A DNA stretch of 45,166 bases from DASTDY01 sp035478375 (GCA_035478375.1 DATIJQ010000035.1:1-45166), one strand, 5' to 3'; numbered from the stretch's first letter, positions 25,437-33,397 are shown. The notes: a model not told the origin generated them from the sequence alone. Numbers and translations: made by a program.

Positions 25437-26726
25437 TTAGGCGTTGGCGATGCGGGCGAGTGCTTCGCGAAGTTCGATCGCAGTTGGCCGGTTGGCCGGT
25501 TCCTTGTGCAGGCATTGTGCGACAATATCGCGGATAAACGCCGGCACACGTTGGAGGTCTGGCGTGGCAGTGACGACGTTCATCAAAATGATTCCATCGC
25601 TGCTGCCGACAAATGGTGGCTCACCGGTGGCTCCAAAGCAAATGACGGCACCAAGCGAAAAAACATCGCCCGCCAGCGACAGCTGCTGCGGATGGTTTAT
25701 GTGCTCTGGCGCCATGTATGCCGGCGTGCCGACAATCACGTTGGTGCCCGTAATACGTGTGCCATCAGTCTTGCGCGCAATGCCAAGGTCGATGAGTTTT
25801 GGCCCATCAGTCGGCGGCACAAGAATGTTGGACGGCTTAATATCGCGGTGCACAATATTGTGTTCGTGCAGCTGCTTGAGCGCCTCCACCAAACCGCGGA
25901 AAAACGTCAGCAACATGTCGTCTGGCAGGCCGTTGGGGTAACGCTTAGCTACAAAACTTTGGAGGGACAGCGCGTCCACAAAGTCTATAGCCATCCACGG
26001 TCTTTCGCCGAATTGGCACGTGTCAACCTGCACAAGATACGGCGATGACGGGAGTGAGGCGTGAACTTGCATCTCGCGCCTAAAACGGCTCCTTAGCTCC
26101 TCGGCAGCTTCGGCATCGTGCGTATTGAGCAGCATTTTGACAGCGAATAACTTACCGTTACGACCCCGAACTAAAAACACAATGCCCATGCCACCAACAC
26201 CAAGTCGCGTTACGACTTTGTAGGGACCGATTTTGCGTGGGTCGCCTGGGAGCGTGCCGTGTCGCTCTGCCCTGGGCCAATTTGTTGTCGCCAAAGCTAC
26301 CGTGGGCTGCTCGTCGGTTACGATGTGTCTCCGTTTGTAGAGACATCTAATAAGCCACGCTGTGCACGCCAGTAGCGCTGCGACAATGACAAGCCTTAGC
26401 AAAATTGCCTCGGCGATGTCACGATCGGCCGTTGACGAATCTGGCGCTGGCTGCACCGATGCGGTCGTCGGTGGCGTGGATGTAGTGCTACTTGGTACGT
26501 CGCTCGTTGTTTCGGATGTCGACGATGCGGTTGTTGTGGTTGTCTCTGTCGTTGTGCTGGGTACTGTGTACGTTCCGCCCGGCCAGGTGTTATAGAAGAT
26601 GATGCTTTGCCTCGCGGGCAGTGCAGGCTGCACCGGCGCCGACGCCGTGGGGCGTGTCTCCACTAGTAACAGCGTTGGTACTCCAAGCCCAATGACCAGA
26701 AACATTCCAGCCAACCAGCGCTTCAC
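25437..26726 (-). CDS. Ser/Thr protein kinase with extracellular Ser/Thr-rich stalk (kinase 2)
   Basis: 429 residues. A signal peptide or anchor (1-24) leads to an extracellular low-complexity Thr/Ser/Pro stalk (45-100), a membrane span (about 107-130) and a Hanks kinase domain (168-429). Motifs: GVGGMGIVF, Lys197 (FAVKML), Asp295 (HRDIKPSNI) and APE. The metal-binding DFG reads DLG (Asp313), which keeps the aspartate. Unlike kinase 1 it has no folded sensor domain. GTG 26726 follows GGGAG with a 5-base gap. The start region (KRW) and the GGAGCCGCG context match kinase 1, showing they arose by duplication. Confidence 0.9.
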   Translation of the reverse strand: MKRWLAGMFLVIGLGVPTLLLVETRPTASAPVQPALPARQSIIFYNTWPGGTYTVPSTTTETTTTTASSTSETTSDVPSSTTSTPPTTASVQPAPDSSTADRDIAEAILLRLVIVAALLACTAWLIRCLYKRRHIVTDEQPTVALATTNWPRAERHGTLPGDPRKIGPYKVVTRLGVGGMGIVFLVRGRNGKLFAVKMLLNTHDAEAAEELRSRFRREMQVHASLPSSPYLVQVDTCQFGERPWMAIDFVDALSLQSFVAKRYPNGLPDDMLLTFFRGLVEALKQLHEHNIVHRDIKPSNILVPPTDGPKLIDLGIARKTDGTRITGTNVIVGTPAYMAPEHINHPQQLSLAGDVFSLGAVICFGATGEPPFVGSSDGIILMNVVTATPDLQRVPAFIRDIVAQCLHKEPANRPTAIELREALARIANA

Positions 26727-26767
26727 CGCGGCTCCCTATATTGAGAGTAATTTGCGTACCTGTCAAA

Positions 26768-26788
26768 CAGCCCGCAGGGAGCAGGCTG
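26768..26788 (-). other. Leader hairpin of kinase 2
   Basis: CAGCC (26768-26772) pairs with GGCTG (26784-26788), with three further inner pairs. Same position between promoter and SD as the kinase 1 leader hairpin, but weaker. Confidence 0.4.
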
Positions 26789-26804
26789 TGCAGATATTAC
26801 TTAA

Positions 26805-26832
26805 ATAATAGTATCTTTTTAAGGTTTGTCAA
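26805..26832 (-). promoter_or_regulatory. Promoter of kinase 2
   Basis: Minus strand TTGACA (26827-26832), 16-base spacer beginning AAC, TATTAT (26805-26810) followed by TTAA. Confidence 0.75.
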
Positions 26833-26848
26833 AATTTTGCCACAGCAA

Positions 26849-26887
26849 AAAGCCCGCCGTCCACAAGATTATGTGGAGGCGGGCTTT
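26849..26887 (-). terminator. Terminator after the SRPBCC-like gene
   Basis: AAAGCCCGCC pairs with GGCGGGCTTT and inner TCCACA with TGTGGA. The minus strand then runs TTTTT. Strong rho-independent terminator. Confidence 0.85.
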
Positions 26888-26922
26888 GCTAGAGGGTCGG
26901 CGTTTTTAGGCACCGATCGTGG

Positions 26923-27531
26923 CTACTTCTTGAGCCCGAGCCTCTCGTTTAAGCCTTGCCGGAACCACTCCATGTAGAGGGCGTCGACGGGCTCGAACGG
27001 GCGCAGAGCCGACCACGGAATGTGGCAGCCCCAGACGAGTATTGGAGACATGCGGAAACGGGTGTGCAAGCGGGTGCGGTTGTTACCGATCTCGTCCAGA
27101 GTAAACACCCAGCTCCAGCGGGTTGCCCCACGGGTGCCGGTGAGCACAATGGTCGTATCGGTCGCTTGGTGGACGGTAATCCAGCGTGGTGTGCCGCCCT
27201 CGGCCCAGTCGCGGAACTGCTGACCAGTCTCCATAGTAATGGAGGGGTCGATGGAGCGCAGCCCGCGGGACTTTTGCGGCAACAAGCGCTCGATGCGCTC
27301 TGGCAGATACCAGCCGCCACGCACGAGCATCGTGTCGTCCTGACTTACTCGCCTGCGCGGCCCAATCTGCACGAGCCATTGGCGCACGTCGGCGGCCGGC
27401 CCATTGAGGGTCATGCCGCGGTCGATGACGCATTCTGGCTGTGGGACGATCGTGTCGCTAGGGAGCGGTCGCCGGCATTCGTTCCGGGTAGGTTCGACGC
27501 TGGCAAACGGGCTCGTCCGCTGTTTTTGCAC
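26923..27531 (-). CDS. SRPBCC (polyketide-cyclase/START-like) protein
   Basis: 202 residues, soluble. The core from residue 35 fits the SRPBCC family: VIDRGMTLNGPAADVRQWLV, QIGPRRR, GGWYLPERIERLLP, then SWVFTLDEIGNNRTRLHTRF. The fold makes a cavity for a hydrophobic ligand; the ligand here is unknown. GTG 27531 follows AAGGA with a suitable gap. Upstream of kinase 2 in the same direction, with its own strong promoter and terminator. GC-rich codons like the kinases. Confidence 0.75.
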   Translation of the reverse strand: MQKQRTSPFASVEPTRNECRRPLPSDTIVPQPECVIDRGMTLNGPAADVRQWLVQIGPRRRVSQDDTMLVRGGWYLPERIERLLPQKSRGLRSIDPSITMETGQQFRDWAEGGTPRWITVHQATDTTIVLTGTRGATRWSWVFTLDEIGNNRTRLHTRFRMSPILVWGCHIPWSALRPFEPVDALYMEWFRQGLNERLGLKK

Positions 27532-27589
27532 TATGTATCCTTACGGTAGTAGGTTCAAGGAGGCGTACAAGTTGTACGTGCTATTAATG

Positions 27590-27617
27590 ATTATACAATA
27601 TAGATACTATTTGTCAA
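27590..27617 (-). promoter_or_regulatory. Promoter of the SRPBCC-like gene
   Basis: Minus strand TTGACA (27612-27617), 16-base spacer, TATAAT (27590-27595). The -35 lies within the palindrome GTCAACTAGTTGAC, and a CGTACAAGTTGTACG palindrome (27564-27578) sits in the leader. Same 16-base spacing as the kinase promoters. Confidence 0.75.
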
Positions 27618-29501
27618 CTAGTTGACGCAATTGTTTGGGGCAATGGTCGATGCAGTTACAAAGTCATCGTTCACCGTTACAATTGTGTTGCCTGACCACG
27701 TTTGATGGTTACAAGTGTTAACCGAATCATCGGGTCCATATGCCCACGTGCCTTGTGCCCAGGCATTGCCGCTTATAATCCAATTGGTCGCGGTACCTAC
27801 GTTATCCCACCACAGCGCGGTTGTGTAGCCACCGCCCATGAACAGATTATTTTGTAGCGTTACGGCATAGGCGTTGTTGCCGGTTCCGTTGTAGGGTGAA
27901 CCCAGGTAAATCGCCGAGTTGCCAGTCATTTGACCTTGGTAAAATGCGCGCGAATCAAACGTGTTATGTATAAACGTGAGGTGCCCGCATGGTCCGCCAC
28001 ATTGGTCCTGTACGCCGTCAGAGTGGAAACCGTCACTCCCTACCACCGAAGGCGGCTGGTAACATGGCTGTACCAACGAATCGGTGACCGTAACATTGTC
28101 GCCAACAACATCAATACCATCTTGGTGGCCACGCAGCGCAACGCGCGTGGCGGTAAAATCGTGGGCGTTGAGGCTTGGCCAGCCCTGCGTGTCGCATGCC
28201 GCCGGACCAATGGTCGAATCGCTAATCGTAAACGACGTATTTGCCGGCAGGCTGTCGTTGTCTACGTGGCCGTCAATAAGCGAATTTTTAATGACAATGC
28301 CAGTGGCTTGAATAACCAAATCACCCTTAATATGCCATGAATCAATAACCTGTCCCGGCGTGTTAGCGTAAAAGTCTGTATTGACAGTACGGCTAAATGA
28401 TGTGTTTGGCGGGACGCCGGTGCAGCTCGCATTTGGGTATTTTGGCAGCGTACATGACGATGGCGGCGTGCCACCACCACCGTTATTCCCACCACCGCCG
28501 TTTGAACCGTCGCCACCATTGGTGCCACCGCCAGGTGATGTGTTCCCACCACCACCGCCTCCGCCGCCATTGCCGCCCTGGCTAGCACCACCGCCATTTG
28601 GTTGAGATGGATTCCCCTGCCCTGCCGGATTATTCTGGAACACTACATACTTGCCGCCAGATGCAGCATTATTACTAATAATTGTTGCGCCGCCAGAAAG
28701 TTTGCCTGTCTCGGCCTCAAACACTGGCGGACTACTCGCTGCTGCCACGATTCCAACTGTTATGGCCGCCAAAGTTATAATTGCCCAAATTACAACAATA
28801 AGCTTGTGGTGTTGCGCAAAATGCAGCAGTCGTCTGGCTAAACCGGCATTTTTGTGCAAGCCGCTCCCCACAACCACCCCATGTTGCTGCGCCACTGTTG
28901 TAAGGGACCGCATGAACGATTTATACAAACGATATATAAAAATGCCGGCGCCCACAACAACAAGCACGCATACAATAACCACCCACCAATTTGGTGCGTA
29001 AGGCCAAGCGACTGTTATTTTTGTGGCAGATTGCTGTGCTTTTTGTGCTGGTGTGCTTTGTAAACAGTTGTCGCCAAAGCCGGTTGGTACGCAGGTTGGA
29101 TCGTTAGTGAGGAGTATTCTGTCGACGCCAGTGCCCGCCTCGCGGCCAGCAATAGTTATGGCATGGCTGCCGGTAGCAAGGTTATATGTTATTGATTTAG
29201 TGGGCTGGCCATCGCTAAAGTTTACCCATATAAAGTCACTGCCGGTTTTGGTGTCGTTAACAGTTACAGGGCATTGGTCGTCAATTTGTATAGAGACACT
29301 GTTGCTGTCGGCTTTTGGCGCCCACATGCGGACCCATACGGTGTATTTGCCAGGCTCGGCAACGCCAATCGTGCCGGTGCTCTGCCCTTTATCGGTCGCC
29401 ATAGGCGAACAGGCGGCTACAGTTGGTTTGGCTGGCAAAAGTAGTACGCTACACGACAAGAACAACAGCATCAAGGACGGCAAAAAGCTAAAGCGTCGCA
29501 T
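27618..29501 (-). CDS. Modular membrane-anchored beta-helix protein
   Basis: 627 residues. Signal peptide (1-29), a carbohydrate-binding-like domain (31-150) matching the first domain of the 15349-16941 protein, and a membrane span (about 173-195). A second span follows (about 235-258), then an EAE-type sugar-binding fragment (FEAETGKLSGG, ASGGKYVVFQ). A Gly-rich linker (about 295-345) leads to a beta-helix (350-627) paralogous to 13729-14868, sharing HSDGxQDQCGG and NLFxGGGY. ATG 29501 is preceded by TGCTATATT ending 8 bases upstream. Likely surface glycan binding or processing. Confidence 0.8.
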   Translation of the reverse strand: MRRFSFLPSLMLLFLSCSVLLLPAKPTVAACSPMATDKGQSTGTIGVAEPGKYTVWVRMWAPKADSNSVSIQIDDQCPVTVNDTKTGSDFIWVNFSDGQPTKSITYNLATGSHAITIAGREAGTGVDRILLTNDPTCVPTGFGDNCLQSTPAQKAQQSATKITVAWPYAPNWWVVIVCVLVVVGAGIFIYRLYKSFMRSLTTVAQQHGVVVGSGLHKNAGLARRLLHFAQHHKLIVVIWAIITLAAITVGIVAAASSPPVFEAETGKLSGGATIISNNAASGGKYVVFQNNPAGQGNPSQPNGGGASQGGNGGGGGGGGNTSPGGGTNGGDGSNGGGGNNGGGGTPPSSCTLPKYPNASCTGVPPNTSFSRTVNTDFYANTPGQVIDSWHIKGDLVIQATGIVIKNSLIDGHVDNDSLPANTSFTISDSTIGPAACDTQGWPSLNAHDFTATRVALRGHQDGIDVVGDNVTVTDSLVQPCYQPPSVVGSDGFHSDGVQDQCGGPCGHLTFIHNTFDSRAFYQGQMTGNSAIYLGSPYNGTGNNAYAVTLQNNLFMGGGYTTALWWDNVGTATNWIISGNAWAQGTWAYGPDDSVNTCNHQTWSGNTIVTVNDDFVTASTIAPNNCVN

Positions 29502-29579
29502 TTGCCCTTAATATAGCATTATAAATATGACAACGTCTACGACTCGTAACTTTAGGTTGTTAATTGGTAACATAAGCAT

Positions 29580-29921
29580 ATGACTATCCAAATAAAAAGA
29601 ATTTACGAGCCGGCCCAAAAAACAGACGGCTACCGTGTACTTGTTGATCGGCTGTGGCCACGCGGCGTTAGTCGCCAAAAAGCGGCGCTCGACGAATGGC
29701 TAAAAGAAATCGCACCTTCGACCGAACTCCGCGAATGGTTCGACCACAAACCCGAACGATTTGCCGAATTTAAAAAGCGCTATCAGGCTGAGCTAGCCGA
29801 CAACCCGGCATTACAGCGGCTACGTGGCCTCGCCGCAAAACATGGTACGCTTACACTGTTGTACGCAGCGCGCGATCCAGACAATAATCATGCTAAGGTT
29901 TTAGTGGGCTATTTAAGCTAA
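29580..29921 (+). CDS. DUF488 family protein (YeaO-like)
   Basis: 113 residues, normal for the family. Typical motifs: RIYEPAQKTDGYRVLVDRLW, PRGVSRQKA, WFDHKPERFAEFKKRY, LLYAARDPDNNHA. The biochemical role is unknown. Single gene. ATG at 29580 has no SD; TAACAT ends 6 bases upstream. Confidence 0.9.
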   Translation: MTIQIKRIYEPAQKTDGYRVLVDRLWPRGVSRQKAALDEWLKEIAPSTELREWFDHKPERFAEFKKRYQAELADNPALQRLRGLAAKHGTLTLLYAARDPDNNHAKVLVGYLS

Positions 29922-29925
29922 GACC

Positions 29926-29954
29926 TTGACATATATTAACATACATTGTAATAT
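29926..29954 (+). promoter_or_regulatory. Promoter of the 30114 gene
   Basis: TTGACA (29926-29931), 17-base spacer, TAATAT (29949-29954). Confidence 0.7.
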
Positions 29955-29961
29955 AAGTGTG

Positions 29962-30038
29962 CTAACCTCGTTAGTGACCCTTACAACGAATCGCTAGAAG
30001 CAACGTTACCTCTGTGGCAGCGTTACTCCTAGCGATTC
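29962..30038 (+). other. Structured 5' leader
   Basis: CTAAC/GTTAG (29962-29974) and a perfect 10-bp stem GAATCGCTAG/CTAGCGATTC (29988-29997 with 30029-30038) lie in a leader of about 150 bases before the gene at 30114. The inner loop repeats CGTTAC. No riboswitch class recognised. Confidence 0.5.
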
Positions 30039-30113
30039 TACGCACAAATGGAAGCTAGGAACCTACCCGAACCCCACATGAAGCGTCGTGGGCCAGTGGA
30101 ACAGGAACTCACC

Positions 30114-30545
30114 ATGAACAACAAGCCCGTGCTCTACCGCACTCGCCCCAACACCAGAGGCGTGACCTACGTCCTCACGGAGAGTGCCTATGACATTCTC
30201 TGCGATGCCAGGCGACACGTCGCCAGTGGCAAGCACATCGACACCTTTTCGGTGGAAGCGATGCGCTGGGCGGCCTTTGGCTGCTTCACCTTCATCGACC
30301 CGCTGAAGTACTACGGATCGAAGGTAGCCGCTGAGGTCTACACCGCCTCGTACGGGTTGCTGGACAGGGCGAAGCAGGGCTACGACATCCTGCTCGTCAA
30401 TGACGACTTGCCCGTCCCGGACACCTTTGCCTCCGGCGATCTCGAGCTCTTTCGAGAGTTCAGCGACCGCGGCTGGGGCCCGAAGACCGCGCAGTTCGTC
30501 GAAATGGTCGAACACGCCATCGCCGCAACCAAGCGGACCGCCTAA
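30114..30545 (+). CDS. Hypothetical protein (143 aa)
   Basis: Not recognised. Soluble alpha/beta look: YRTRPNTRGVTYVLTESAYD, EAMRWAAFGCFTFIDPLKYY, then acidic DLELFREFSDRGWG. The frame opens at 30048, but ATG 30114 has AGGA 8 bases before it and begins a compact domain. Codons are strongly GC-rich, unlike the AT-leaning DUF488 gene just upstream. It has a promoter, a structured leader and a strong terminator, so it is an autonomous unit, possibly acquired from a high-GC donor. Confidence 0.65.
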   Translation: MNNKPVLYRTRPNTRGVTYVLTESAYDILCDARRHVASGKHIDTFSVEAMRWAAFGCFTFIDPLKYYGSKVAAEVYTASYGLLDRAKQGYDILLVNDDLPVPDTFASGDLELFREFSDRGWGPKTAQFVEMVEHAIAATKRTA

Positions 30546-30570
30546 CCTCCACCCCGTGCAGTAAGGATCA

Positions 30571-30604
30571 CCGCCCGTCGACCACAGTGTCGCCGGGCGG
30601 TTTT
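30571..30604 (+). terminator. Rho-independent terminator
   Basis: CCGCCCG (30571-30577) pairs with CGGGCGG (30594-30600), followed by TTTT. Confidence 0.85.
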
Positions 30605-30615
30605 CCTATGCGAGG

Positions 30616-31239
30616 CTAACCGGTTTTACTTGCGATCTCGATGGTGCGTTCGCCGTTTTGTTCGGCCAACGCACCCAAAAACACAAAGTTTCGGTCGTGC
30701 CTTCCGTCAATGTAGATTTTTGTAAATTCACATGGACCAAGCGCGGCACGCGCCTCGGCATAGGTCATGTGCGCTGGTGCATAAATAACGATGTTACCGG
30801 TTATGAGTTGCCGGATATTTGCGACAAGCTGCGCCAAATCCGGGTTCTGCCCGGCCGCGTCTACTTGGCCGTCGTGGTTACTCCAGTATGGGATATCGTA
30901 CAGCACAACATCGGCTGCAAGGCTGCCGAGCAATTGCCGGTCGCTCACATCACCGCACAACAGCGAGTAGTTTGTGACGCCGGCACGCGCCAAATTTTGC
31001 TTGCAGTTTTCGATAACGACTGTATCGTTATCGACGCCAATAACGTTCTCGAATGCCGCCGCCAGTTCGATCAGGCTGACGCCAATGCCGCAGCAAAGTT
31101 CGCAAACCGTGCGGCCATGGTTTTTTAACCGGTTGGCAATGTACCGTGCTGTAATAAGAGGGCTTGCGATCCTTAGCGACAACTCATCGCCGGCAATGGC
31201 AGGGTCATAGCCGCGGCGTTTGATTATGTTTGTTCGCAC
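30616..31239 (-). CDS. SAM-dependent methyltransferase, TGS1/RsmD-like
   Basis: 207 residues, class I Rossmann fold. SAM motif CELCCGIGVSLIELA, acidic end of strand 2 VIGVDND, LCGDVSD, and a catalytic-type motif YDIPYW in place of NPPY. The pattern resembles RNA guanine-N2 or m2G methyltransferases; the substrate is unproven. GTG 31239 has TATACT (31247-31252) ending 7 bases upstream on the minus strand, leaderless type. Confidence 0.75.
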   Translation of the reverse strand: MRTNIIKRRGYDPAIAGDELSLRIASPLITARYIANRLKNHGRTVCELCCGIGVSLIELAAAFENVIGVDNDTVVIENCKQNLARAGVTNYSLLCGDVSDRQLLGSLAADVVLYDIPYWSNHDGQVDAAGQNPDLAQLVANIRQLITGNIVIYAPAHMTYAEARAALGPCEFTKIYIDGRHDRNFVFLGALAEQNGERTIEIASKTG

Positions 31240-31446
31240 GGGTAATAGTATATGCGAGTTTAAGTCGACGCGCGACTGGCACTAGTGGGGTCTCAACTTG
31301 GGGCGGTACTTTTGTCACAGTGACACGGACCCAGCTGGCGTGTCTTTATCTACTCGCTCTAAGTGATTCATCAAAAGCTTGCTGTATCTATCATATTTTC
31401 CGTGCCGTTAAAATAACACACATTCCCTCGATTAGTCCATACTTTA

Positions 31447-31475
31447 TTGTAGTTCTATGGCGACTCCTTTATAGT
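31447..31475 (+). promoter_or_regulatory. Promoter of the 31502 gene
   Basis: TTGTAG (31447-31452), 17-base spacer, TATAGT (31470-31475). The upstream gap 31240-31446 holds a GTCACAGTGAC palindrome near 31315 and nothing else I can assign. Confidence 0.5.
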
Positions 31476-31501
31476 TAGGCTTAATTAAAGGAAAACTTAC
31501 C

Positions 31502-32080
31502 TTGGCTACGTCTTCAAACAGCAAGCGTACTGAACCCGCCAAACTTAACTGGTGGCGCAAGAAATCGGTCTTGATTCCGCTCATTATTCTCGCGGTCATC
31601 GGCCTCGCTGTTTGGGGTGTTGCGGACTTTCTGTTTCACAACAGGGCGGCAGACATAGCAGCGCCGCTTGAGAAAAGCCTAGTGGCGGCTGGAGCGGCCA
31701 AAACATGTGAAAATGGTGATCCCGGCCGCGGCCCAGACACATCGGCTGCCGAGTATGGTGCTTCCTACGATGTGCGCATGAGTAAAGACAACGCTATTGC
31801 ACTCATGTACCGCGTCGCCAAAGACAATGGATACAATCTTACACATGCCAGCCCGAGTAATCGTGGCCATATAGGCTTTATCGCGGACGCTTACATCGAC
31901 CAATGGTATTTTGACGATAGTAAGCAGCAGCCGTATTGGGATATAAATCCAGGTCCAATTAATCTGGCATTTTCTATCGATGGACCCGGTTCAAACTACG
32001 GGTGTAGAACGACTAGCATTATCCCGTCTGGTCATGCATTGATTAGTCTTAGTGTTGACCTGCCGGACTTCAAGCGCTAG
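31502..32080 (+). CDS. Membrane-anchored hypothetical protein
   Basis: 192 residues. Short basic cytoplasmic N-terminus, one membrane span (about 23-45, VLIPLIILAVIGLAVWGVAD), then an extracellular domain of about 145 residues with two cysteines (AAKTCENG, NYGCRTT) that could form a disulfide. TTG start at 31502 is preceded by AAAGGA. No family recognised. Confidence 0.6.
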   Translation: MATSSNSKRTEPAKLNWWRKKSVLIPLIILAVIGLAVWGVADFLFHNRAADIAAPLEKSLVAAGAAKTCENGDPGRGPDTSAAEYGASYDVRMSKDNAIALMYRVAKDNGYNLTHASPSNRGHIGFIADAYIDQWYFDDSKQQPYWDINPGPINLAFSIDGPGSNYGCRTTSIIPSGHALISLSVDLPDFKR

Positions 32081-32202
32081 CCAAATCAATAGGCCCAGGA
32101 CAGCAAATACACCAACACGGCGGCATGGAAAGTCGCCGCGGTTCGATCCGCAAACTCGAAGATGCTCTTTTACTATCAGAGGATGCTGACGACCCGGCGT
32201 GT

Positions 32203-32224
32203 TACCGTCAAAAACTGCCGTCAA
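32203..32224. repeat. Pair of TNCCGTCAA repeats
   Basis: TACCGTCAA (32203-32211) and TGCCGTCAA (32216-32224) in direct orientation. The same pair type flanks the Fic island at 37814-37834 and 39783-39803. This suggests recombinase arm-type sites, but no tRNA fragment is found next to this copy. Confidence 0.4.
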
Positions 32225-32317
32225 AGCCACTCGCTGCCACCCAAATATGGTCATCTTTCGGCAACAAAAACAGACCTTCACCAGTAGTAACAGGCGTTGA
32301 TCTGTCAGGAGTTCAAT

Positions 32318-32434
32318 ATGGTGAGCCTAACGACTACTCAGGTCGAAACCCTCTTCGGTGAATTGGAATATATTGAGCCGAGATTGAAGGCCCTTGGCAT
32401 TAACACAAAAAGTGTGCCGAAGCTATCTAGCTAG
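32318..32434 (+). CDS. Small ORF (38 aa)
   Basis: ATG 32318 is preceded by AGGAG (32307-32311) with a 6-base gap. The peptide starts MVSLTTTQVETLFGELEYIE and ends KSVPKLSS. A second tiny frame (ATG 32438) starts 3 bases after its stop, with the SD overlapping. No homology recognised. It may be a real small protein or a remnant. The rest of 32081-32519 shows only the repeat pair and no gene. Confidence 0.35.
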   Translation: MVSLTTTQVETLFGELEYIEPRLKALGINTKSVPKLSS

Positions 32435-32519
32435 GAGATGTCTGTCATGCGCCTTAATGCTACAGCATCGACGGTGTTATTGTCATAATTTTGTACATGG
32501 GTAACTATTGCAAGTAGCG

Positions 32520-32813
32520 TTATGGTCTCACCGCTAACTCCAAACCACATTCTCGGCCATTGTTAGGCTTAAGACCACTTTTCGGCACCAAAACTTCTAC
32601 TTTCCAAATTGTCCAAGTAGTGTCTGCTCGCACTCTATGTATTTTGCCTGGAGCTATCACTTCCTCAGGGGTTTGAGGATGAAATTGAACTGCGAGAAGC
32701 CGCTTGATTCGTTCTACGCCGTCACCGACCTGCAGATATTTTTTGCAGATCTTCTTTAGTTCAGGAACGAACTCATCATGCTGTTGCCACAACATCACTG
32801 AAGTCAGTCCCAC
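32520..32813 (-). CDS. Toxin-like protein of a Panacea toxin-antitoxin pair
   Basis: Up to 97 residues. RelE/HigB-like layout: HDEFVPELKKICKKYLQVGDGV, then PGKIHRVRADT, WKVEVLVPKSG, and RECGLELAVRP in place of the usual G-L-R-L-x-Y end. The start is uncertain (GTG 32813, GTG 32798 or ATG 32795). In every case it overlaps the end of the antitoxin gene, so translation is coupled. Predicted mRNA-interferase-like or other growth inhibitor. Confidence 0.7.
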   Translation of the reverse strand: MGLTSVMLWQQHDEFVPELKKICKKYLQVGDGVERIKRLLAVQFHPQTPEEVIAPGKIHRVRADTTWTIWKVEVLVPKSGLKPNNGRECGLELAVRP

Positions 32814-33288
32814 GGTAAAAGGCTAGTTCGTATACAATCTCGTCATTTGGTTCCGTACCAACATATGGTGCCTCGGCATGGGTTAAGTCCTCGAGCTGTT
32901 TACCCGTCAACCTACCATATTTGTTAGCAACATGCTGCAATATTTGCAAATCCTCGGCATCGAAAACGCTCAAGTCGGCCTTTCTCTTTGCAGAATAGAC
33001 ACTGGTCGGTAGATAGCCGGGGGAATCCTCTTGCTCGTCAACAGCCAGAAGCCCTTCGCGCTGCATGGAATCGATAATTTCTGAGAAAGATTGGGGAACG
33101 GGCCCCATCTTCCAGGCCTTGTACGTATCCCCTGTAATACTCTTTTCAGACTCTTTGTACTCGTAACGGTCAAAGTCTACATAATATAAAAGTTTAGCAA
33201 GCTTTTTTTTGCCACGCAAAGAACCCCCTAGTGACTCACACAGGTAGAGAATTGTGTTTTCGTACTTATCCTTTGCTATCTTGCTCAT
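32776..33288 (-). CDS. Panacea (SocA/DUF4065) domain antitoxin
   Basis: 170 residues. Panacea-domain features: YLCESLGGSLRGKKKLAKLLYYVDF at about 15-39, YKAWKMGPVPQSFSE, and the C-terminal LTHAEAPYVGTEPNDEIVY. Panacea antitoxins pair with very different toxins; here the partner is the overlapping downstream gene. TATAAT (33296-33301 on the minus strand) ends 7 bases before ATG 33288, so the operon is leaderless. Confidence 0.85.
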   Translation of the reverse strand: MSKIAKDKYENTILYLCESLGGSLRGKKKLAKLLYYVDFDRYEYKESEKSITGDTYKAWKMGPVPQSFSEIIDSMQREGLLAVDEQEDSPGYLPTSVYSAKRKADLSVFDAEDLQILQHVANKYGRLTGKQLEDLTHAEAPYVGTEPNDEIVYELAFYRGTDFSDVVATA

Positions 33289-33295
33289 GACTAAA

Positions 33296-33301
33296 ATTAT
33301 A
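33296..33301 (-). promoter_or_regulatory. -10 box of the Panacea operon
   Basis: Perfect TATAAT on the minus strand, 7 bases before the ATG, no SD. TTGAAA lies just upstream but too close to be a -35. Confidence 0.55.
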
Positions 33302-33373
33302 CAACAGTTTCAACATAAAGTACACTGCTTATGGTTGTAGTCAAACAGGCTCAGCTGCTTAGATGTAATACAA

Positions 33374-33397
33374 GAACTCCGGATTGTACCGGAGTTC
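33374..33397. other. Isolated hairpin in a 270-base gap
   Basis: GAACTCCGG (33374-33382) and CCGGAGTTC (33389-33397) form a perfect 9-bp stem. The gap 33289-33558 shows nothing else assignable. Confidence 0.4.

Noticed and set aside
28490..28600. Regular GC-rich repeats resembling a repeat array
   Set aside because: They are codons of the Gly-rich linker in the 27618-29501 protein. No CRISPR array is present anywhere in the window.
32130..32160. T-arm-like GGTTCGATCC suggesting another tRNA
   Set aside because: No acceptor or anticodon stem can be built around it and no CCA end is present.
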